Below, one piece after another: positions 9,890 to 19,149 of a DNA stretch of 64,000 bases (the first letter of the stretch is position 1; each line of letters opens with the position of its first letter). The notes under the pieces were generated by a model, which had not been told where the DNA came from, searched no databases, and worked only from the letters and a program-made list of their open reading frames with translations. Source of the stretch: Stutzerimonas decontaminans (GTDB lineage Bacteria; Pseudomonadota; Gammaproteobacteria; Pseudomonadales; Pseudomonadaceae). A program made the translations under genes and the position numbers. The stretch is taken from the NCBI RefSeq assembly GCF_000661915.1, contig NZ_CP007509.1, forward strand, positions 2,373,501 through 2,437,500, given 5' to 3'.

Positions 9890-12040
9890 TCACTCGTCGG
9901 ACTTGATCAGCTCAAGCAACAGCAGCGAGCGGCCCGTCACGGCGTATTCGTCGTTGAAGTCGAAACGCTCGGGTCGCGCGGTCGGGTGATTGGTGTCGAT
10001 CAGACGATTCCAGTAAATGCCTTGCGGCACCTCCGGCAGCGTGAAATTCACCAAGTCGTGATGTGCGTTGACGATGATCAGCAGCGTCGCATCCGAGCCG
10101 GCACGCCTGATGCCGGTGGGTTGAGCTCGGCCGTCGAGCAGCATGCCCATGCAGCGGTTGTGCGCGTCTTCCCACTGCTCGATGGACATTTCTTCAGCAT
10201 TCGGCGCCAACCAGGTGACATCCTTTACGCCCAGTTCCTCGTTGAAGGCACCGACCAGGAAGCGACTGCGGCGCAACATCGGGTAGCGCTGGCGCATGCG
10301 GATCAACTTGCGGGTGAAACCCAGCAGTCCGTAGCTGTCCTCGCTGATATCCCAGTTGACCCAGCCAATCTCGCTGTCCTGGCAATAGGCGTTGTTGTTG
10401 CCGTGCTGGGTGCGGGCGAATTCATCGCCGGCAACGATCATCGGCGTGCCCTGGGAGAACAGCAGCGTGGCGAGGAAATTGCGCATCTGCCGATAGCGCA
10501 GTTCGTTGATATCCGGATCCTCGGTATGCCCCTCGATCCCGTGGTTCCACGACAGGTTGTTGTCGCTGCCGTCGCGGTTGTCCTCGTCATTGTCTTCGTT
10601 GTGCTTGTGGTTGTAGGACACCAGGTCCTTCAACGTGAAGCCGTCATGGGCGGTGACGAAGTTGATCGAGCTGAACGGACGTCGCCCGCGCTGGTTGAAC
10701 AGATCGCCGGAGCCGGTAAGGCGGCTGGCGAAGTCGGCCAGCTGGCCATCGTCGCCTTTCCAGAACGAGCGCACCGTATCGCGGAACTGGTCGTTCCACT
10801 CGGCCCAGCCCGGCGGGAAGCCGCCGACCTGATAGCCGCCGGGGCCGCAATCCCAGGGCTCGGAAATCAGTTTGGTCTTAGCCAGCACCGGGTCCTGACG
10901 ACAGGCGACGAGGAAGCCGTGACGTTCATCGAAACCATCGTGTTCGCGGCCGAGGATAGTCGCCAGATCGAAGCGGAAGCCGTCCACGTGCATCTCGGTC
11001 GCCCAGTAGCGCAGCGAGTCGGTGACCATTTGCAATACGCAGGGGTGGCTCATGTCCAGCGTGTTGCCGGTGCCGGAATCATTGATGTAGTAGCGCTTGT
11101 CGTCCGGCATCAGGCGGTAGTACGAGGCGTTGTCGATGCCGCGCATGGAGAGGGTCGGGCCGCGCTCGTTGCCTTCGGCCGTGTGGTTGTAGACCACATC
11201 GAGAATCACCTCGAGGTCGGCGTTGTGCAGGTGCGCGACCATCTCCTTGAACTCGGTGATCTTGCCGCTGGCCAGATACTTCGGGTGCGGTGCAAAGAAG
11301 GCGATGCTGTTGTAGCCCCAGTAGTTGGCCATGCCTTTTTCCAGCAGGTGCTGGTCCTGCACGAAGGCATGGATCGGCAATAGCTCGATCGAGGAGACGC
11401 CAAGTTTGCGGATGTAGTCGATCACTTCCGGCGTTTTGAAGCCGGCGAAAGTGCCGCGCACTTCGTCCGCCACCGCCGGGTGGCGCATGGTGTAACCACG
11501 CACATGGGTCTCGTAGATGATCGTCTTGTCCCAGGGCACCTGCACTGGGTGATCGCGGCCCCAGGTAAAGGCCGGGTCGATGATCTTGCACTTGGGTACG
11601 AAGGGCGCGCTGTCGCGCTCATCGAAACTGAGGTCACCGTCAGGATGGCCGATGGTGTAGCCGAATAGCGCTTCCGACCATTTCAGTTCGCCCACCAGTT
11701 GCTTGGCATAAGGGTCGATCAACAGCTTGTTCGGGTTGAAGCGATGGCCGTTTTCCGGGTCGTACGGACCGTGAACACGGTAGCCGTAGATCTGGCCGGG
11801 ATGGGCATCCGGCAGGTAGCCATGCCAGATCTCGTCGGTGTACTCGGGCAGCTCGATGCGCTCGAGTTCTACCTCCCCACTGGCGTCGAACAGGCACAGC
11901 TCAACCTTGGTGGCGTGGGCGGAGAAAATGGCGAAATTGACCCCCAGGCCGTCCCAGGTTGCCCCAAGAGGGAAGGGCAAGCCCTCGCTGATCCTGGATG
12001 GAGTCGACACCTGTGGCACGTAGGGCTTTTTCTTACTCAT
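9890..12040 (-). CDS. glgX: glycogen debranching enzyme
   Basis: GlgX is a 716-residue isoamylase-type GH13 enzyme that removes short alpha-1,6 branches from glycogen in the cytoplasm. It has an N-terminal CBM48 domain (PLGATWDGLGVNFAIFSAHA), the catalytic nucleophile region MHVDGFRFDLATILGREHDG, the acid/base ISEPWDCGPGGYQVGGFP and the third carboxylate in NFVTAHDGFTLKDLVSYN. Length is normal. The start is supported by GGAG five bases upstream. It is the last gene of the glgA-treZ-malQ-treY-DUF2934 transcript, 98 bases after the DUF2934 gene. The short branches it frees can feed TreY/TreZ and MalQ. Confidence 0.96.
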   Translation of the reverse strand: MSKKKPYVPQVSTPSRISEGLPFPLGATWDGLGVNFAIFSAHATKVELCLFDASGEVELERIELPEYTDEIWHGYLPDAHPGQIYGYRVHGPYDPENGHRFNPNKLLIDPYAKQLVGELKWSEALFGYTIGHPDGDLSFDERDSAPFVPKCKIIDPAFTWGRDHPVQVPWDKTIIYETHVRGYTMRHPAVADEVRGTFAGFKTPEVIDYIRKLGVSSIELLPIHAFVQDQHLLEKGMANYWGYNSIAFFAPHPKYLASGKITEFKEMVAHLHNADLEVILDVVYNHTAEGNERGPTLSMRGIDNASYYRLMPDDKRYYINDSGTGNTLDMSHPCVLQMVTDSLRYWATEMHVDGFRFDLATILGREHDGFDERHGFLVACRQDPVLAKTKLISEPWDCGPGGYQVGGFPPGWAEWNDQFRDTVRSFWKGDDGQLADFASRLTGSGDLFNQRGRRPFSSINFVTAHDGFTLKDLVSYNHKHNEDNDEDNRDGSDNNLSWNHGIEGHTEDPDINELRYRQMRNFLATLLFSQGTPMIVAGDEFARTQHGNNNAYCQDSEIGWVNWDISEDSYGLLGFTRKLIRMRQRYPMLRRSRFLVGAFNEELGVKDVTWLAPNAEEMSIEQWEDAHNRCMGMLLDGRAQPTGIRRAGSDATLLIIVNAHHDLVNFTLPEVPQGIYWNRLIDTNHPTARPERFDFNDEYAVTGRSLLLLELIKSDE

Positions 12041-12138
12041 GAAATCTCCAAAGGCGGATTCCGGAAAGCGTGCCGAGACGGGTGTCGGCGCGAACGATCA
12101 TTCGACCGATCCAACGCCGACAAGATGCCTGCCGCCGG

Positions 12139-12486
12139 TCAGCTTTCCTTTTTCGCCCGCGGGGTGCGTGTTTTCTTGATGGTTTCAGGCGTGCCGGCCT
12201 TGGCATCGGTGCCGGCCTTGGGTGCGGCACGACCGCCGCGGGGCTTGGTTGCCGAGGCGTCCTTGGTTTCCTTCGAGTCCTTGGCTTTGCCTTTTGGTGT
12301 CGCGTCGGTCGGCTTGGTAGCGGTTTTGCGTGGGCGGCTGGCTGGCTTGGCAGCGGCGGCGCCGTGCTCGGCTTCGACCAGCTTGCGAGCCATTGCCCAG
12401 TGGCGTTCGTCTTCCCCTTCCGGGCAGCCCTCGGATTGCCAGATCTGATAAGCGAACTCGCGGATACGTTGCTCTTCTGAACTCAT
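12139..12486 (-). CDS. DUF2934 protein with a Lys/Ala/Pro-rich tail
   Basis: A 115-residue protein. The first 45 residues are the DUF2934 module (RIREFAYQIWQSEGCPEGED, then HWAMARKLVEAE). The remaining 70 residues are low-complexity and strongly basic (Lys, Arg, Ala, Thr, Pro), with the look of a disordered or nucleic-acid-binding tail. Its ATG overlaps the treY stop by 4 bases, so it is translated with the trehalose enzymes. The function of DUF2934 is unknown; its position suggests a structural or regulatory part in glucan metabolism. Confidence 0.82.
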   Translation of the reverse strand: MSSEEQRIREFAYQIWQSEGCPEGEDERHWAMARKLVEAEHGAAAAKPASRPRKTATKPTDATPKGKAKDSKETKDASATKPRGGRAAPKAGTDAKAGTPETIKKTRTPRAKKES

Positions 12487-15293
12487 TGTTGGGATTCTCC
12501 ATTTGCGGTCATAGACGTATGCAGGACGGCTACCGATAGTCCATCCAGAACGCGCGCAACCTCTAGGCTGGCTTGTTGGGATGAGACTGTCGTTCCGTCG
12601 AAAAGTCGCTCGAATTCACTACCGTCCAGCGCCTCGGGCAGTGCGATCCGGGTATTGCCCCAGCGCTGCGGCGGAATGCTCGGTACTTCGCTATCACCCA
12701 GCAGACTCGCTGCCAGCCGCGGCACCACCACCAACAGCCACTCGCCTTCCAGCTCTCGGGCGAATGCAAGCAGTTGCTCGGCCTTCTCACCACTTACCGC
12801 AAGCGGCAGATAACGGCCTTCGGTGAACAACCGAGGATGGCGCCGACGCAGCTGCAATGTGCGGCGGATCACAGCTTGCTTGATGCGACCGTCGTGCCAG
12901 CTTTGCAGCAACTCCTCCAGCGCGGCGGTGCCGCCAACACTTTGCTGCCGCGCAACGAAGTCCACTGGCCGCCGGTTATCGGGATCTACCAGGCTGAAAT
13001 CCCAGTATTCCGCGCCCTGATAAAGGTCGGGCACGCCCGGGGTGGTCATGCGCAGCAGGCTTTGCACAAGGCTGTTCAATGCACCGGCAGGCGCCAGTTC
13101 AGCGGCGGCAGCGGCGATTTCGTCCCGTATTGGTGCACCTTCGGCGGCGAGCAGCAGGTACTCGATATGCTGGCGGCAAGCGCCTTCGTAATCGCTGTTG
13201 GGGTCGCTCCAGGTGGTGCGCAGCTTGGCTTCGCGCAAGGCTTTTTCCTGCCACTGGAGGATGCGCGTGCAGTACTGCTGCATGGCTTCCTCGTCCTCGG
13301 ACCTGAGGTCGAGCGGCCAGCTGCCGAGCAGAATCTGGAACAGCATCAGCTCATCGGCGGGTGAGGGCGCCGCGCCGTCATCAAGCTGCTGGATCTGGCT
13401 GGCGGTCATCTCGCGCCAGCGCCGCACCTTGCCGGCGAACCATTCGGCACGCTCGCTGATCACGGCGATGCGCGCACGGGTATCCTCGCCACGCTTATGG
13501 TCGTGAGTCGCGGTGGTCAGCATGTTGCGTGGGAAGTGCTCGGCACGCTGCAGGCACTCGTCGTGGAATGCCTGCAGCGGTGCGCTGAAATGTTGCGGGT
13601 CGAAGCCCACATCGTTGCGCGACAGCAGAATGCCGGAGCGGTAGCAGGCAGTGTCCTCAACGGCCTTTGCCGCCGCCGGTGAGGTCAGCTGCTGAAAGCG
13701 GGTGCAGGCGTAGCGACGAATCTTGCGCAGGCTGCGTGGCAGTTGCCGCAGGCTTTCACCCCCGAGCCAGAGCTGCAGATGGTCGAGCAGCGGCCAATCG
13801 GCTTCGCTCAAGGTCGTCTTCGCGCCTTCCAGCGCCTGTTGGAAGAACGGCTCGTCGGCTTTACGGCGGCCCGGTGCGGCAATGTAGGTGCGATACACTG
13901 GGAAGTGAATGATCAACTCCAGCAGTGCGCGGCGAATCGCGCCGAGGGTGATATCGCGGGTCATCACGTCGCCGCGGGCAACCTGTAACAGCGCCTGCGC
14001 CACCGTTTCGAAATCGCCCGCCAGTGGGCCGGTCAGCACCAGCTGCCGAGCCTGACGGGCTTCCTCCATGAAATCGGTGGTGCGCCCACTGGTCTCGCTC
14101 CACAAGGAACAGAGCAGCGACTCGCCGGCCGGGTCATGTTGCAGCAGCGAAACCTGGTTCATGAACTCGTAACCGGTGGTGCCATCCACGCCCCAGTCAT
14201 CGTGCAGCCGCTCGCCGCCGGCGAGAATCTTCTCGACGTAGATCGGCACGTGATCCTGCGCCGCGTCCTGCGGACGCCCCGCGTTCAGTCGATCAACGCG
14301 CCGACGCAGGCGTCGGCAATAGCCGCGCGGATCGGCCAGGCCGTCGATATGGTCGATGCGCAGACCATCGACGAGGCCATCGGCGATCAGCTCGAAAATC
14401 TTGGCGTGGGTTTCCTCGAACACAACCGGACGCTCGACGCGCAGGCCGCCGAGCTCGTTGATGTCGAAAAAGCGTCGCCAGTTGATGTCGTCACCAGCGG
14501 TGCGCCAGCTGGCCAGCCGATAATGCTGGCGCTCGAGAAGGCCGTGCAGGCGCTTGAAGCCGTCGTCAGTGGTCGAGTCGTAGCAACTGAGCGCCTGCTC
14601 CAACGCCTGGCGCGTGCTGGCGTCCTGCAGCTGTTCGGCCAGGTCGGCGCGCAGCAGGCGAGCGGTCTGGTAGGGGGCCGGTTCTGTCTTCAGCGCATCG
14701 AAGTGCTGCGCCAGGGTACGTAGCTGAGGATTGTCGGCAGCGCGCAGTACCTCGCCATAGCTCGGCGGGGTGATGGGGAAGCGGTGCTCGTAGTGCTCGG
14801 CGTAGAGCGCGCCATTGTCGATATCCAGACGCAGCTTCACGGTGCCTTGCTGCAGCGCCTCGCCGTAGTCGCTGCCCAGGAAGGGCACGAGGAGCTGGCC
14901 TTCGAGGAGGGGGTCCGGCGAATTCCATTCGATGTCGAAGAACTGCGCATAAGGGCTGCGACGGCCCCATTCGAGCACGTCCAGCCACCAAGCGTTGCCC
15001 GAGCCACCAACGGCCATGTGGTTGGAGACGATGTCCAGAATAAGCCCCATGCCCTTCGCGCGCAGGGCTTCGACGAGGCGCTGCAACGCCGGTTCGCCGC
15101 CCAGTTCAGGGTTGATGCGGGTCGGGTCGATCACGTCATAGCCGTGCATGGAACCGGGGCGGGCGGTCAGCAATGGGGACGCGTAGATGTGGCTGATGCC
15201 GAGTTCCGCGAAGTAGTCGACCAGCGCAGTAGCGTCGTCGAGAGTGAAGTCGCGGTGAAACTGCAGTCTCAGGGTTGCGGTTAGGTCTTTCAT
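12483..15293 (-). CDS. treY: malto-oligosyltrehalose synthase
   Basis: TreY is a 936-residue GH13 enzyme that converts the reducing-end alpha-1,4 link of a maltodextrin to alpha,alpha-1,1, giving maltooligosyltrehalose. Visible are the start LTATLRLQFHRDFTLDDATA, YASPLLTARPGSMHGYDV, the nucleophile region DGLRIDHIDGLADPRGYC, the acid/base IYVEKILAGGERL and TTATHDHKRGEDTRARI. Length is slightly above the usual 750-900 because of extra helical segments in the C-terminal half. Both ends overlap neighbours by 4 bases (malQ and DUF2934). It works with TreZ, encoded two genes upstream. Confidence 0.96.
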   Translation of the reverse strand: MKDLTATLRLQFHRDFTLDDATALVDYFAELGISHIYASPLLTARPGSMHGYDVIDPTRINPELGGEPALQRLVEALRAKGMGLILDIVSNHMAVGGSGNAWWLDVLEWGRRSPYAQFFDIEWNSPDPLLEGQLLVPFLGSDYGEALQQGTVKLRLDIDNGALYAEHYEHRFPITPPSYGEVLRAADNPQLRTLAQHFDALKTEPAPYQTARLLRADLAEQLQDASTRQALEQALSCYDSTTDDGFKRLHGLLERQHYRLASWRTAGDDINWRRFFDINELGGLRVERPVVFEETHAKIFELIADGLVDGLRIDHIDGLADPRGYCRRLRRRVDRLNAGRPQDAAQDHVPIYVEKILAGGERLHDDWGVDGTTGYEFMNQVSLLQHDPAGESLLCSLWSETSGRTTDFMEEARQARQLVLTGPLAGDFETVAQALLQVARGDVMTRDITLGAIRRALLELIIHFPVYRTYIAAPGRRKADEPFFQQALEGAKTTLSEADWPLLDHLQLWLGGESLRQLPRSLRKIRRYACTRFQQLTSPAAAKAVEDTACYRSGILLSRNDVGFDPQHFSAPLQAFHDECLQRAEHFPRNMLTTATHDHKRGEDTRARIAVISERAEWFAGKVRRWREMTASQIQQLDDGAAPSPADELMLFQILLGSWPLDLRSEDEEAMQQYCTRILQWQEKALREAKLRTTWSDPNSDYEGACRQHIEYLLLAAEGAPIRDEIAAAAAELAPAGALNSLVQSLLRMTTPGVPDLYQGAEYWDFSLVDPDNRRPVDFVARQQSVGGTAALEELLQSWHDGRIKQAVIRRTLQLRRRHPRLFTEGRYLPLAVSGEKAEQLLAFARELEGEWLLVVVPRLAASLLGDSEVPSIPPQRWGNTRIALPEALDGSEFERLFDGTTVSSQQASLEVARVLDGLSVAVLHTSMTANGESQQ

Positions 15294-17365
15294 CGATGCG
15301 CAGCTCCACGATGGTTACGACGGGCCTGCGCAAAGGACGCCAGCCGACGGCTACTGGCCGGGCTGTCGAGCAATGTTGCACTGTCGCCGGGATAACGGCG
15401 ACGCCAGTTGGGGTGGGTTTCGACGATGCCGGGCATGTTGGTCTGTTCTTCCAGACCGAGCGCATCTTCCACCGGAACCAGTACCAGCGGCGCGGGGGTG
15501 TGCGCCAAGAAGCAGATGGCGGCATCGACCGCCTCCTCGGCGTTCAGCAGCACGTCCGGGTTCTTGCCGCTGTACTCGCACAATGCGCGATTCAGCCCTG
15601 CGCGTTCTTTCTCACGCGCTTGCCACTGGGCATCACGGTCCGATTCGGGCACCTGGCCGACCTTGATGCGCCAGTCGATATCGTGACCGTGCCACCAGCC
15701 CGTCAGGGTCGGGATATCGTGGGTGGTACTGGTTGCCAGCGCCTGCGCCGGGTACTGGGCAGGCGTCTGGAAATGGCCGTCGTGCTGTTCGAACAGCAGC
15801 ACCCGCATGCCGAGGATTCCCCGTGCCGCGAGTACGTCACGCAGGCCGTGGGGAATGGTGCCGAGGTCTTCGCCGAGGATCACCGCCTGGTGGCGCCAGG
15901 CCTCGAGGCAGAGCAGGCGCAGCATGTCGTCGAAGGGGAAGTTGAGGTACACACCGCGCTTAGGATCGGCACCGGCAGGTACCACCCAGAGCCGCTTCAG
16001 CCCCAGTACATGGTCGATGCGCATGCCGCCGGCATGGGCGAGGTTGGCCCGCAGCATTTCGATATAGGCGCGAAAGCCGTTCTGCCGCAGGCCCCAGGGT
16101 GAGAAAGCGGAAATGCCCCAGTTCTGGCCATCGCGATTCATGATGTCCGGCGGCGCGCCAACACTCAGCGATGCCAACAGCTCGGCCTGGCGGCTCCAGG
16201 CCTGACTGCCGCCGCCATCGGCGCCGACGGCGAGGTCGGAAATCAACCCGATGCGCATGCCGGCGCTGCGCGCGGCGACCTGGGCACGTTCCAGGCCGCG
16301 GGCCATCAACCACTGGCCAAAGGCGTGGTAACTCACCTCATCGGCGTGCTCGCGAGCGAATGCCTCCACGGCCGGGCTGGATGGATCGCGATATGCGCTT
16401 GGCCAATTGTTCCAGTGCTGGGGATGGCCTTGCGCGTCGCGCAAATGAGTGTGCAGGGCTTCGAAGCGGCAGTGGTTTTCCAACGCCTCGCCACCGCTCG
16501 CGCGGAAGCTGTCGAAATCCACCTGCAGGGGGTTGCCGCCCTTGCTGAAGTCATCGAACAGCTGCCGCAACAGGCGATGCCGCGATCGCGCCACGGCCGG
16601 CCAGTCGATCAGCTCCAGGCGCTCGAGCCGTTTCAATTCCTCGCCTAACCCGCAAGTCTCGATGGCTTGGCGCAACGGCCGCTCACCAAGGATCGACCCG
16701 GGCGCGGCGTGCAGCACGTTGAAGAACAGCCGGCTCGACGGTGAGTAAGGGCTGTACTGGTCGATATGTGCGCCGAACATGGCGTGCACCGGGCTGATTC
16801 CAAGCGCATCGGCTCCGTGGGCAGCGGCGTTGCTGACCAGCGCCTCCAGTGCCTGGGTGTCGCCCAGGCCACCATCGTCCGCGCGGCGCAGCCCGTATAA
16901 CTGCACCGTCAGGCCCCAGGCGTCCACCCCGGCGATTTCGGCGACTGTGGGGCAGGAGAGCGGGGCGATAGCCACGGTCAGCTGATACTTGTCGATGGTC
17001 AGCCGGTAGTAGCCAGGCGTGTCGACCGCTGGCAGGCGCGCCTGGTCGTCGAGCGTGCCCTGCTGCACGCCGCCATCTTCTGCCTGCAACTCGAAACGAC
17101 TGGACGCGGAAAAGTACGCGGAAAGGTCCAGCGTTGCGTGCTGATCGCAGGTCAGCAGCGGTGGCACGCCGCCGTGATTGTTCTTGTGCGCGAGGATTTC
17201 CAGGCTGGTGTCGATGTCTGCGTCGGTCTCCGCCGCCAATCCGAGGCAGCTGAGCACCTCGCGCAGGACGGTGGGCTCGACTCGCTGCTCGCGGTTATCG
17301 GCATCGACCCAGTCGATAGATAGTCCGGCGGCTTCCGCCAGTCGGATCAGGGATTCGTCGCTCAT
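15290..17365 (-). CDS. malQ: 4-alpha-glucanotransferase (amylomaltase)
   Basis: MalQ is a 691-residue GH77 enzyme that moves glucan segments between maltodextrins, recycling short chains into substrates long enough for TreY and glycogen phosphorylase. It has an N-terminal extension of about 130 residues as in the E. coli-type enzymes, then GLTVQLYGLRRADDGGLGDT, the nucleophile region MRIDHVLGLKRLWVVP, the acid/base AVILGEDLGTIPHGLRDV and TTHDIPTLTGWWHG. It lies between treZ and treY with 4-base overlaps at both ends, which implies tight co-expression. Confidence 0.96.
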   Translation of the reverse strand: MSDESLIRLAEAAGLSIDWVDADNREQRVEPTVLREVLSCLGLAAETDADIDTSLEILAHKNNHGGVPPLLTCDQHATLDLSAYFSASSRFELQAEDGGVQQGTLDDQARLPAVDTPGYYRLTIDKYQLTVAIAPLSCPTVAEIAGVDAWGLTVQLYGLRRADDGGLGDTQALEALVSNAAAHGADALGISPVHAMFGAHIDQYSPYSPSSRLFFNVLHAAPGSILGERPLRQAIETCGLGEELKRLERLELIDWPAVARSRHRLLRQLFDDFSKGGNPLQVDFDSFRASGGEALENHCRFEALHTHLRDAQGHPQHWNNWPSAYRDPSSPAVEAFAREHADEVSYHAFGQWLMARGLERAQVAARSAGMRIGLISDLAVGADGGGSQAWSRQAELLASLSVGAPPDIMNRDGQNWGISAFSPWGLRQNGFRAYIEMLRANLAHAGGMRIDHVLGLKRLWVVPAGADPKRGVYLNFPFDDMLRLLCLEAWRHQAVILGEDLGTIPHGLRDVLAARGILGMRVLLFEQHDGHFQTPAQYPAQALATSTTHDIPTLTGWWHGHDIDWRIKVGQVPESDRDAQWQAREKERAGLNRALCEYSGKNPDVLLNAEEAVDAAICFLAHTPAPLVLVPVEDALGLEEQTNMPGIVETHPNWRRRYPGDSATLLDSPASSRRLASFAQARRNHRGAAHR

Positions 17366-19137
17366 TTGGCTTTCTCCAGATACAGCTTGGCCATACGAGG
17401 CGGCAATTGGTCGTGCATGTCCGGGTTCGCTTCGCGACTGGCGAACAGCAGTTGCGCAGCGCTAGACGAGGCGGGCAATGGAGCAGCTTGTTCGCCAAGG
17501 TTCAGCTCAAGGCGCAATTGACAGCCATCACCCAGCTGCCAGCGGGCAAGCACGGCGGCTTCGCCGAGCACGCTGCAGCCGAGGAAGGCGCTACCGGGCA
17601 GGCGCGGCACGATCTCGGCATGGCGGATGCTCAGCAGCTGGCGGTACAGCGCGTGCCACTCTGCGTGGCCGGGCTGTTCACAGGCACTGAAATCCGGCCG
17701 CGAATCTTCGAACGTTGATACGGCGTTGGGGTCTGGGATGCGCTCGCGGGTGGCTTCGTCGGCAAACTCGGAAAATTCGGCAAATTCGTTGCGGCGGCCT
17801 TCGCGCACCGCATCGGCCAGCTCGCCGTGATGACTGGTAAAAAACAGGAAAGGCTGCCGCGAGCCCCATTCCTCGCCCATGAACAGCAGCGGGACCATGG
17901 GGGAAAGCAGCAGGACGGCAGTGGCAGCCCTGAGCGCGTCGGCATCGGCCAGCGTAACCAGGCGATCGCCAAAGGCGCGGTTGCCGGTCTGGTCGTGGTT
18001 CTGCAGGAAAAGCACGAAGGACGTCGGCGGTAGATGGGCGCTGGGCTCTCCCCGGGATTCGCCCCGGCGGTTGTTCTGCCCCTGATAGATGAAGCCTTCA
18101 CCGAGAAAACGCGCCAGTTTGGTCGTCGAATCCTGGTGGTAATCGGCGTAGTAACCCTGGCTCTCGTCGGTCAGCAGCGCATGCAGCACGTTGTGACCGT
18201 CGTCGTTCCACTGCGCGGTAAAGCCCTGGGTAAGCAGGCTGGAGCGGTTGTCTTCGTTCTCCAGCACCAAGTGCACATGGCGGCCCGGTTCCACGGTGGC
18301 GTGCACGCGCTCGGCCAGTTCGGTGAGGAAGCTGCGATCGGGGATGGCATGCACGGCATCGAAGCGCAGCCCGTCGAAGCGGTAGTCCATCAGCCACATC
18401 AATGTGTTGTCGATGAAGAAATCGCGAACTTCGCGGCGGCGAAAGTCGATGCCGTCGCCCCAAGGCGTCTGCTGATCATGGCGGAAGAAGTGTTTGGCGT
18501 AGCGGCCGAGGTAATTGCCGTCCGGGCCGAAATGGTTGTAGACCACATCGAGGAATACCATTAGGCCCAGGCCGTGGGCGGTATCGATCAGGTGCTTGAG
18601 CTCTTCCGGGCTGCCATAGGCGGCTTCCGGCGCGTAGGGCAGCACGCCGTCGTAGCCCCAATTGCGGTCACCGGGAAACTCGGCGATGGGCATCAACTCG
18701 ATTGCCGTCACGCCCAGTTCTGCGAGCCCAGCCAGGTGCGCTTCCATTGCGGCGAAACCGCCGTACAAACCGACATGGGTTTCGTACAGCACGGTCTCGT
18801 GCCACGGCCGGCCTAGCCAGCCGGTGTTGCGCCACAGGTAGTTGTTGTGGGTGTCGACCACCAGGCTCGGTGCGTGTACATCGCCGGCCTGTGCACGCGA
18901 GGCGGGGTCGGGCACATGCAGTTCATTGTCGATGAGAAACCGGTAGAGCGTACCGGCCCCGTATGGTGCCTCAATGCTGTACCAGCCATCCTGCGCGGCG
19001 GTCATTGGCAGCGTTTGTGCGCCTACAACGATCAGACTGACACTCTGTGCATCGGGAGCCCAGAGTCTGAAACGGGTTGTCCCGTCGTCCAGCAACTCCG
19101 GACCGTGATGCCCGACATAGGCACGCTGCTTCTGCAT
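17362..19137 (-). CDS. treZ: malto-oligosyltrehalose trehalohydrolase
   Basis: TreZ is a 591-residue GH13 hydrolase that releases free trehalose from the TreY product. It opens with a small beta domain (TRFRLWAPDAQSVSLIVVGA), followed by the barrel with VTAIELMPIAEFPGDRNWGY, the nucleophile region FDGLRFDAVHAIPDRSFL, acid/base HLVLENEDNRSSLL and FLQNHDQTGNRAFGDRL. Length is typical. A GAGG sequence eight bases upstream supports the ATG at 19137. It follows glgA by 12 bases and overlaps malQ by 4. Confidence 0.96.
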   Translation of the reverse strand: MQKQRAYVGHHGPELLDDGTTRFRLWAPDAQSVSLIVVGAQTLPMTAAQDGWYSIEAPYGAGTLYRFLIDNELHVPDPASRAQAGDVHAPSLVVDTHNNYLWRNTGWLGRPWHETVLYETHVGLYGGFAAMEAHLAGLAELGVTAIELMPIAEFPGDRNWGYDGVLPYAPEAAYGSPEELKHLIDTAHGLGLMVFLDVVYNHFGPDGNYLGRYAKHFFRHDQQTPWGDGIDFRRREVRDFFIDNTLMWLMDYRFDGLRFDAVHAIPDRSFLTELAERVHATVEPGRHVHLVLENEDNRSSLLTQGFTAQWNDDGHNVLHALLTDESQGYYADYHQDSTTKLARFLGEGFIYQGQNNRRGESRGEPSAHLPPTSFVLFLQNHDQTGNRAFGDRLVTLADADALRAATAVLLLSPMVPLLFMGEEWGSRQPFLFFTSHHGELADAVREGRRNEFAEFSEFADEATRERIPDPNAVSTFEDSRPDFSACEQPGHAEWHALYRQLLSIRHAEIVPRLPGSAFLGCSVLGEAAVLARWQLGDGCQLRLELNLGEQAAPLPASSSAAQLLFASREANPDMHDQLPPRMAKLYLEKAK

Positions 19138-19149
19138 TAAACAACCTCT

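Noticed and set aside
9812-11383. 523-codon plus-strand frame
   Set aside because: Antisense to glgX, which has full catalytic motifs; composition is Val/Ala/Gln/His-rich and has no ribosome binding site.
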